39,010 nt of DNA, taken from NCBI RefSeq assembly GCF_025356155.1, contig NZ_JANXUQ010000284.1, positions 1 through 39,010 of the forward strand. Reading direction: 5' to 3'. The stretch is from Rhodoferax sp. Its GTDB lineage: Bacteria > Pseudomonadota > Gammaproteobacteria > Burkholderiales > Burkholderiaceae_C. A model generated the notes under the pieces. The model saw only the letters and a program-made list of their open reading frames with translations. It ran no database searches and was not told the origin of the DNA. The position numbers were made by a program, and so were the translations under genes. Below, piece by piece: positions 33,610 through 39,010 of the stretch (the first letter of the stretch is position 1; every line of letters begins with the position of its first letter).

Positions 33610-34506
33610 TTACCACGGCACCACCTCAAACCGCCCCACCAAGTAATCCAGCAACGCACGCACAGCCGGCGACAGATTCCTCCTCGACGGATACAGCGCA
33701 TAGATCGTCAATGCCGGCACCTGCCAATCCGGTAACACCACACGCAGCGCGTCCGTAGCGACGACGGGGTTGACCAAGTAGGTGGGCAGCATCGCAATCC
33801 CACCACCAGCCATCGCCGCTTGCAGCAGCGCGGTCGCCTCGTTGGCGCTAAAGGGGCTGACGACGCTGACCTGGGCCGACTCGTCGCCGCGCGCAAAGTG
33901 CCACACACTCTTTCCAAAATTGGCATGGCTTAGACAGCGGTGCTGAGCCAGCTCTTTCGGCAGTTGCGGCGTGCCGTGGGCTGCCAAATACCCGGGGGCT
34001 GCGACCAGCAGCGAATCGCAGCGCGCCAGCGGTTGGGCGATCAGCACGGGGTCTGGCTCGGTGCTGATGCGGATGGCCATGTCGATGCGGGCGTCGACCA
34101 GATTCAACGCGCCCTCGCTGATATTGAGGTCGATCTTGAGCTGTGGGTGCAGCGCCAAAAAGTCGGACAGCACGGCGGCCAGGTGCGCATAGGCAAAGGA
34201 CGTGGAGCAGGTCAGGCGCAGTTGCCCACGCAATGCGCCGCCGACGGTGCTGGTGGAAGTTTCTTCCTCTACATCTTCCATCAGCGCCAGCATTTGCTGG
34301 CTGCGCCGCAGGCAAGTCTCGCCGGCATCGGTGAGGGTAACGCTGCGCGTCGTGCGCTGCAGCAGGCGTGCACCCAGCCACCGCTCCAGCTCGGCCACGT
34401 AGCGCGTGACCATGGCGCGGGACATGTCCAGCTTGTCGGCCGTAGCGCTGAAGCTGCCGCTAGTGGCCACCTCGGCAAAGACCTGCATGGCGGTGAGTCT
34501 GTCCAT
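33610..34506 (-). CDS. LysR-family transcriptional regulator
   Basis: A 298 aa regulator: winged helix-turn-helix at residues 1-60 (MQVFAEVATSGSFSATADKLDMSRAMVTRYVAELERWLGARLLQR) and a periplasmic-binding-like effector domain (about 90-295). The DMSRAMVTRYVAELE helix is typical of the group that often regulates a divergent oxidoreductase or hydrolase. The inducer is unknown. It is divergent from the metallo-beta-lactamase-fold gene with a 118 bp shared region, so it probably controls that gene. Confidence 0.93.
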   Translation of the reverse strand: MDRLTAMQVFAEVATSGSFSATADKLDMSRAMVTRYVAELERWLGARLLQRTTRSVTLTDAGETCLRRSQQMLALMEDVEEETSTSTVGGALRGQLRLTCSTSFAYAHLAAVLSDFLALHPQLKIDLNISEGALNLVDARIDMAIRISTEPDPVLIAQPLARCDSLLVAAPGYLAAHGTPQLPKELAQHRCLSHANFGKSVWHFARGDESAQVSVVSPFSANEATALLQAAMAGGGIAMLPTYLVNPVVATDALRVVLPDWQVPALTIYALYPSRRNLSPAVRALLDYLVGRFEVVPW

Positions 34507-34514
34507 GTTGTTTG

Positions 34515-34579
34515 TTCATTTTGTGAAACAGTTATGGGCATTTTATGGGGTTTATCTGCGCGATTTTCGAAACTAAACT
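34515..34579 (+). promoter_or_regulatory. Candidate LysR operator and promoter of the MBL-fold gene
   Basis: TTCATTTTGTGAA (34515-34527) is a palindrome TTCA-N5-TGAA suitable as a LysR site. TTTATC (34551-34556) and TAAACT (34574-34579) are 17 bp apart and could be the -35 and -10 of the rightward gene. Confidence 0.4.
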
Positions 34580-34624
34580 GCAGTCTCTTGCATATCAATA
34601 ACCTTGTTTTTGGAGTCCAACACC

Positions 34625-35488
34625 ATGTTCCGTACCACCGTCATCGCCGCCACCCTGGCCATCGCTTTCTCGGGCGCCCAGGCCGCCCAGCCCTTGCAAC
34701 TGAAGGTCTACAACGGCGACGGCAACAGTTTCAATGTCAACTCCAGTCTGGTGTATGGCGAGAAGGAGGCCCTGGTCATAGATGCCGGCTTCACCCGCGC
34801 CGATGCGCTGCGCATCGCCGCCAATGTGCTGGACAGCGGCAAGCAATTGAAGACCATTTACGTCAGCCAGGCCGACCCAGACTACTACTTTGGCGCTGAA
34901 GCATTGAAAGAAATCTTCCCGCAGGCCGAAGTGGTGACCACGCCCGCTGTGCTGGAGAAGCTGAGCGCCAAGATGGCCGGCAAGGTGGCCTTCTGGGGCC
35001 CCAAGATGGGTGCCAATGCGCCCCGCACGCCGGTGTTGCCGAAGGCTCTGACCAGCAACACGCTTACCGTCGACGGCGAAAAGGTCGAGATCCGCGGCAC
35101 ACAGGGCTTGCTGGCGCACCGGCCCTACGCGTGGATTCCGTCCATCAAGGCCATCGTCGGCAATATCGCCGTGTTCGGCAACTTGCATGTGTGGACGGCC
35201 GACACACAAACCGTGGCCGAGCGCAGTGCCTGGGTTGCCCAGTTGGATGAGATGGCGGCCTTGAACCCGGTGGTTGTTGTGCCTGGCCACATGAACGTTG
35301 GCACCAAGCTCGACGCCAGCGCCATTGCCTACACCAAGACCTATTTGCAGACCTTTGAGAAGAACGCAGCCGCCACCAAAACCAGTGCCGAGCTGATCAG
35401 CAGCCTGCAAAAGGCTTATCCCGATGCGGGCATGGGCATGGCGCTGGACATTGGGGCCAAGGTCAACAAGGGCGACATGAAGTGGTGA
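34625..35488 (+). CDS. Exported metallo-beta-lactamase-fold protein with altered metal motif
   Basis: A 287 aa protein with a signal peptide (MFRTTVIAATLAIAFSGAQA). The fold is suggested by SSLVYGEKEALVIDAGFTRADA, LKTIYVSQADPDYYFGAEAL and NPVVVVPGHM. Where the canonical motif HxHxDH is expected (residues 81-90) it has SQADPDYYFG, that is QxDxDY, so the usual zinc ligands are missing and metal binding or hydrolase activity is doubtful. Function unknown. ATG 34625 was chosen because it starts the signal peptide; GGAG lies upstream. Confidence 0.85.
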   Translation: MFRTTVIAATLAIAFSGAQAAQPLQLKVYNGDGNSFNVNSSLVYGEKEALVIDAGFTRADALRIAANVLDSGKQLKTIYVSQADPDYYFGAEALKEIFPQAEVVTTPAVLEKLSAKMAGKVAFWGPKMGANAPRTPVLPKALTSNTLTVDGEKVEIRGTQGLLAHRPYAWIPSIKAIVGNIAVFGNLHVWTADTQTVAERSAWVAQLDEMAALNPVVVVPGHMNVGTKLDASAIAYTKTYLQTFEKNAAATKTSAELISSLQKAYPDAGMGMALDIGAKVNKGDMKW

Positions 35489-35494
35489 GAATGT

Positions 35495-35570
35495 GGCCCC
35501 CGCGCGCCACCGCTGCGCGGGTCGCTGCGCCCCGAGGGGGCTAACTCGCCTTGGGGCGGCCCGGCGGCGG
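35495..35570 (-). repeat. Repeat B copy 4 after the MBL-fold gene
   Basis: GGCCCCCGCGCGCC at the left, GCCCCGAGGGGGC centre near 35528-35541 and CTTGGGGCGGCCCGGCGG at the right. Same orientation as copy 2. Confidence 0.65.
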
Positions 35571-35633
35571 GTTTCGGTCGGTGCAATGCGCGCTATCGCA
35601 CCGGCGGCGGCGTGCGTCTGTGGTACACCTCAG

Positions 35634-35662
35634 TTGCATGCCCCTGCATGCGATGCTACAAC
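35634..35662 (+). promoter_or_regulatory. Candidate promoter for the YdcH-like gene
   Basis: TTGCAT (35634-35639), 17 bp, and TACAAC (35657-35662) with an upstream TG (extended -10). Transcription would start only about 10 nt before the ATG. Confidence 0.35.
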
Positions 35663-35678
35663 CACTTAAAGGACCCGC

Positions 35679-35921
35679 ATGAACCTGCTCAAACACGACA
35701 TCGTCACCGAGTTCCCGCAACACAAGGACAAGATCCACACTTTAAAAACGAGCAACGCACACTTTGCCAAGCTGTTTGAAAGTTATGGCACGCTGAATCA
35801 CGCGATTGCCAAGATTGAGATGGGTGGTGGCGCAGCGATCACCGACGAAGCGCTGGAAATCGAGAAGAAAAAACGTCTGAAGCTCAAGGACGAAATCGTC
35901 CACATGCTGCAGCAGCCCTGA
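35679..35921 (+). CDS. YdcH/DUF465 family small protein
   Basis: An 80 aa charged, helical protein beginning MNLLKHDIVTEFPQHKDKIHTLK and ending in LEIEKKKRLKLKDEIVHMLQQ, which matches the DUF465 (YdcH) helical-hairpin family. Function is unknown. AAAGGACC is the ribosome binding site. Confidence 0.88.
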   Translation: MNLLKHDIVTEFPQHKDKIHTLKTSNAHFAKLFESYGTLNHAIAKIEMGGGAAITDEALEIEKKKRLKLKDEIVHMLQQP

Positions 35922-35957
35922 TCACGCGTGTTGGGCGCGTTGGGCGCGTTTATCGCC

Positions 35958-36503
35958 TCAAGCGCTGCTGTCGGTAGCCGCAGCCCAGCAACGCGTGCCC
36001 ACGGCGTCCAGATGCGTCAAGTACAGGCGCACTTCAAATTCCAACTGGTGGTAGGCGGGCTCCATGTAGGTGCAGAGGTTGTAGAAGGCCTTGTCGTGGT
36101 CGCGCTCGCGCAGGTGGGCCAGCTCATGCACCACAATCATTTTCAGAAACGGCTCGGGTGCGTCCTTGAACAGCGATGCTATGCGGATCTCGCGTTTGGC
36201 CTTGAGCTTGCTGCCCTGCACGCGCGACACCGTGGTGTGGGTGCCCAGCGCGTGCTGGACGATCTGCAGCTTGCTGTCAAACGCGACCTTGGATACGGGC
36301 TCTGCGCCACGCAGGTGTTCCGTCTTCAGCCCCTGCACATAGTCGTACAGCGCGCGGTCGGTGCGCACGCCGTGCGCGACGGGGTATTTCTGCAGTAGCC
36401 AGGTGCCAGTGCGCTGGCCGTCCAGCATCTGCTGCACCTGGGCCAGCGTGTCAGGCGGGTAGCCCTGCAGAAACTTCCATTGTGTGGATGCTGCGTTTTT
36501 CAT
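35958..36503 (-). CDS. YgjP-like (DUF45) zinc metalloprotein
   Basis: A 181 aa protein with the metallopeptidase signature VVHELAHLRERDHDKAFY (HExxH plus a downstream His), as in the YgjP/DUF45 family related to SprT and M48 peptidases. Some YgjP proteins have been reported as nucleotide pyrophosphatases, so the activity is open. The start codon and first codons (MKNAA) lie inside repeat A copy 7. 181 aa is slightly shorter than typical (about 230-240), the difference being at the N-terminus. Confidence 0.82.
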   Translation of the reverse strand: MKNAASTQWKFLQGYPPDTLAQVQQMLDGQRTGTWLLQKYPVAHGVRTDRALYDYVQGLKTEHLRGAEPVSKVAFDSKLQIVQHALGTHTTVSRVQGSKLKAKREIRIASLFKDAPEPFLKMIVVHELAHLRERDHDKAFYNLCTYMEPAYHQLEFEVRLYLTHLDAVGTRCWAAATDSSA

Positions 36504-36538
36504 AGCACTACACGCTTATTGGACGAGGGCTACCGACC
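36490..36538 (+). repeat. Repeat A copy 7, overlapping the start of the YgjP-like gene
   Basis: 17 nt box GCTGCGTTTTTCATAGC (36490-36506) contains the complement of the YgjP-like ATG; the core GGACGAGGGCTAC follows at 36520-36532. It fills the gap between the YgjP-like start and the lysS stop (36547). Confidence 0.75.
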
Positions 36539-36546
36539 AGTTAAGT

Positions 36547-38160
36547 TTAAGCCTCTCGGCGCAAGGCGGGGAACAGGATCACATCCCGGATGCTGGCGCT
36601 GTCGGTCAACAGCATCATCAAACGGTCGATACCCACGCCACAGCCGCCGGTGGGGGGCATGCCGTATTCCAGCGCGCGCACAAAGTCGTGGTCAAAGTGC
36701 ATGGCCTCGTCATCACCACTGTCTTTGGCAGTGACCTGCGCCTGGAAACGTGTGGCCTGGTCTTCGGCGTCGTTCAGCTCGCTGAAGCCGTTGCCGAATT
36801 CGCGGCCGGTGATGTAGAGCTCAAAACGCTCGGTCACCTCGGGGCGGTCGTCGTTGGCGCGGGCCAGCGGCGAGATTTCGGTCGGGTGCTCCATGATGAA
36901 GGTGGGGTTCCACAGCTTCTCTTCCACGGTCTCTTCGAAGTACAGCACCTGCAGGCTGGCCAGGGTGCGCTTGGAAAGCCTATGACCGGCTTCGGTTAGA
37001 CCAAGCGCCACCAAATTATTGATCAACCAGTCGCGGTCATCCACTAGATTATTGGTGTTGCCATTCAGAGCCAACGAAAGCGATTCGTCAATATTGTTGT
37101 GAACAGGGGTTGGATATTTAAGAATTGCTTCCCGGATCGTCAGGCGCTCAAAGGGCTTGCTCAGGTCCACCGGCTTGCCGGCGTAGGTGAGCTGCAGCGA
37201 GCCGGTGGCGCGCTGGGCGGCATCACGGATCAGGGCTTCGGTGAAGTCCATCAGGTCCTGGTAGTTCCAGTACGCCGCGTAGAACTCCATCATCGAGAAC
37301 TCGGGGTTGTGGCGCACCGAGATGCCTTCGTTGCGGAAGCTGCGGTTGATCTCGAACACACGGTCAAAGCCGCCGACGATCAGGCGCTTGAGGTACAGCT
37401 CAGGCGCGATGCGCAGGAACATCTCCTGGTCCAGCGCGTTGTGGTGGGTTTTAAAGGGCTTGGCATTCGCACCGCCGGGGATCGGGTGCAGCATGGGTGT
37501 CTCGACTTCGAGGAAGTCGTGGCTCACCATGAAGTCGCGCATGGCCGATACAGCTTTGCTGCGGGATGTGAACCGCTTGCGGGCTTCCACATCGGTCATC
37601 AGATCGACATAGCGCTGGCGGTACTTCGTCTCCTGGTCGGCCATGCCGTGGAACTTGTCGGGCATGGGGCGCAAGCTCTTGGTCAAGAGGCGCACGGACG
37701 TGGCGTGGATGGACAACTCGCCGGTCTTGGTCTTGAAGACTTTGCCTTCGGCGGCAACGATGTCACCCAGGTCCCAGTGCTTGAACGCCGCGTACAACTC
37801 TGCACCCACGTCTTCACCCTTGACGTAGATCTGGATGCGCCCGCCGGTGGTGCCGAAGGACGCGTCCTGCAGTGTGCAGAAGCTGGCCTTGCCCATGACG
37901 CGCTTGAGCATCATGCGGCCGGCCACCTTGGCGGTGGCGCCGATGGCTTCGAGCTCTTCTGTGGTCTTGGCATCAAACTCGGCAAACAACGCCTCGGCCT
38001 TGTGGCTGGGTTTGTAGTCGTTGGGAAAGGCTACGCCCTTTCCATCCACCTGCTGCTGACGAATGGCCTTGAGTTTTTCGCGGCGCTCCAGAATTAACTG
38101 GTTTTCGTCCTGTGCAGGGACGGTGGCGGGTGCAGAGACGGATGCTTGTGGTTCAGACAT
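36547..38160 (-). CDS. lysS: Lysyl-tRNA synthetase, class II
   Basis: Charges tRNA-Lys. The N-terminal anticodon-binding OB domain covers about residues 60-175 ([20 protein letters not shown]) and the class II catalytic core follows: [19 protein letters not shown] (motif 2) and [21 protein letters not shown] (motif 3) near the C-terminus. 537 aa; ATG 38160 gives [21 protein letters not shown], a short variable extension before the family core. It is probably monocistronic or co-transcribed with the YgjP-like gene. Confidence 0.96.
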   Translation of the reverse strand: MSEPQASVSAPATVPAQDENQLILERREKLKAIRQQQVDGKGVAFPNDYKPSHKAEALFAEFDAKTTEELEAIGATAKVAGRMMLKRVMGKASFCTLQDASFGTTGGRIQIYVKGEDVGAELYAAFKHWDLGDIVAAEGKVFKTKTGELSIHATSVRLLTKSLRPMPDKFHGMADQETKYRQRYVDLMTDVEARKRFTSRSKAVSAMRDFMVSHDFLEVETPMLHPIPGGANAKPFKTHHNALDQEMFLRIAPELYLKRLIVGGFDRVFEINRSFRNEGISVRHNPEFSMMEFYAAYWNYQDLMDFTEALIRDAAQRATGSLQLTYAGKPVDLSKPFERLTIREAILKYPTPVHNNIDESLSLALNGNTNNLVDDRDWLINNLVALGLTEAGHRLSKRTLASLQVLYFEETVEEKLWNPTFIMEHPTEISPLARANDDRPEVTERFELYITGREFGNGFSELNDAEDQATRFQAQVTAKDSGDDEAMHFDHDFVRALEYGMPPTGGCGVGIDRLMMLLTDSASIRDVILFPALRREA

Positions 38161-38276
38161 GGAGTGCGCGCAAAGTGGAAGCTTGGGGGAGGGGCCGCAG
38201 TGTGGGCGGTAACCCTCAATTCTAGTCGCCACTGGGTGCCAGCGGCTATGATGCATGCGCGCCCGCTCCCCACACC

Positions 38277-38843
38277 ATGTTCTACCAAATCACCTCGCTA
38301 CTGCTGGAAGTTGTTGCCGGTCTGCTTGCCGGGACTTGTCTGCTGCGTCTGTACATGCAGTACCAGCGCATACCCATGTCGGCGCGCTCGGGCAACCCGC
38401 TGGCCAAGTTCATTTTTGCGCTGACCGATTGGCTGGTGTTGCCGCTGCGCCGCGTCATTCCCGCAGCCGGGCGTTGGGACATGGCCAGCCTGGTCGGTGC
38501 GTTTCTGATCCAGCTGGCGCAGTTCCTGATCTTGTGGGTGGTTTTAGGCATGGGCATGAGCCTGGTGTCGGTCTTCGTGCTGGCGGCCTTTGGCCTGGTG
38601 CGCATGGCCATTTCAGGCATGACGGGGCTGGTCATCATTTATGCAATCTTGAGCTGGGTGCAGACTGATTCCCCGGTCGCGGATTTGCTGGAAAGACTGG
38701 TGATGCCGGTGCTGATACCGATACGCCGCGTGCTGCCGCTGGTGGGGGGCATAGACCTGTCACCGCTGGTGCTGTTGGTACTGCTGCAGGTATCGGCCAT
38801 TGTGCTGGGGTCTTTGCAGGCCGCGGTGCTCGTCGCGCTGTGA
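38277..38843 (+). CDS. YggT family integral membrane protein
   Basis: A 188 aa protein made of two YggT repeats, each with hydrophobic helices and the motif [12 protein letters not shown] (residues 51-62) or [22 protein letters not shown] (about 142-163). YggT proteins are implicated in membrane or division functions and osmotic tolerance, without a defined mechanism. It is divergent from lysS with a 116 bp gap. Confidence 0.92.
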   Translation: MFYQITSLLLEVVAGLLAGTCLLRLYMQYQRIPMSARSGNPLAKFIFALTDWLVLPLRRVIPAAGRWDMASLVGAFLIQLAQFLILWVVLGMGMSLVSVFVLAAFGLVRMAISGMTGLVIIYAILSWVQTDSPVADLLERLVMPVLIPIRRVLPLVGGIDLSPLVLLVLLQVSAIVLGSLQAAVLVAL

Positions 38844-38872
38844 ACATACCCTGCTGCGGCTTGCCCGTGCCC

Positions 38873-38897
38873 TAGCGCACAGACCGCTGTTGCGCTA
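38873..38897 (+). terminator. Possible terminator after yggT
   Basis: TAGCGCA and TGCGCTA pair around an 11-base loop; only three Ts follow, so termination would be weak. Confidence 0.3.
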
Positions 38898-38933
38898 ATT
38901 TCAAAAATGGGTGATCGTTAAAAAGAGAAGTCC

Positions 38934-39010
38934 ATGCCATCTATGCCCCAAAACGACAACCGCCGCATGGCCAGCCCCCTTGTAGGGTTTGTGGGGTGGC
39001 TGGCGATTTG
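38934..39010 (+). CDS. Start of a further gene, cut by the window edge
   Basis: ATG preceded by AAAGAGAAG and followed by an open frame beginning MPSMPQNDNRRMASPLVGFV, which runs off the right end. The turn to hydrophobic residues suggests a membrane protein. Only 25 codons are visible, so no family can be assigned. Confidence 0.5.
   Translation, partial: MPSMPQNDNRRMASPLVGFVGWLAI

Noticed and set aside
35930..35948. Short tandem repeat GTTGGGCGC x2
   Set aside because: Two units only, in a short gap between convergent genes; likely chance or replication slippage.
37099..38097. 332-codon open frame antisense to lysS
   Set aside because: Shadow of lysS with no recognisable domain.

Overview
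This window is a core chromosomal segment of a betaproteobacterium, most likely a member of the Comamonadaceae (order Burkholderiales) related to Rhodoferax, Polaromonas or Acidovorax. The reasons are the GC-rich coding sequence, the gene order rne / rluC / HAD / Rieske / sppA / methyltransferase / maf / yceD / rpmF / plsX-fabHDG-acpP-fabF / rpoE-rseA-rseB-mucD / lepA-lepB-rnc-era-recO-pdxJ-acpS-nagZ, and two families of short dispersed repeats of a kind I associate with that family. Genus and species cannot be fixed from the sequence alone.

Layout. 1-2375: 5' part of RNase E (minus strand, cut by the window edge) with a 500 bp leader. 2876-6107: rluC, a HAD phosphatase, a small Rieske protein and an S49 peptidase. 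6123-7495: an RsmI-like methyltransferase and maf (minus). 7521-13994: yceD-rpmF and the type II fatty acid synthesis cluster. 14021-18281: a YgfX-like protein, sigma-E, its anti-sigma system and the periplasmic protease MucD. 18282-18763: a gene-free stretch with DnaA-box-like motifs and a possible small RNA. 18767-25877: lepA, lepB, a DUF4845 protein, rnc, era, recO, pdxJ and acpS, punctuated by GC-rich repeats. 25945-27314: a nitronate monooxygenase and a broken acetyltransferase on the opposite strand, bracketed by two copies of a 49 bp repeat. 27493-28587: nagZ. 28589-31821: a rhombosortase facing a three-gene operon for a subtilisin-like protease carrying a GlyGly-CTERM tail. 31961-39010: accessory and housekeeping genes (DUF3820, an unrecognised 307 aa protein, a LysR regulator divergent from a degenerate metallo-beta-lactamase-fold protein, a YdcH-like protein, a YgjP-like metalloprotein, lysS, yggT and the start of one more gene).

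How the parts work together. Most genes serve envelope and translation housekeeping: acyl chain synthesis (plsX-fab-acpP, with AcpS activating the carrier), envelope stress control (RpoE-RseA-RseB-MucD, with a sigma-E-like promoter before mucD), protein export (LepB, SppA) and RNA processing (RNase E, RNase III, Era, RluC).

The most distinctive module is at 28.6-31.8 kb. An intramembrane rhombosortase lies tail to tail with, and overlaps by 60 bp, the gene of its probable substrate, a secreted S8 protease ending in Gly-run + hydrophobic segment + Arg-Arg. The same operon encodes a lipoprotein whose C-terminus resembles the propeptide of that protease. The second notable feature is a 48-49 bp repeat family (seven good copies) that in three places appears to have become part of genes: the stop of fabH, the N-terminal extension of era and the start of a ygjP-like gene.
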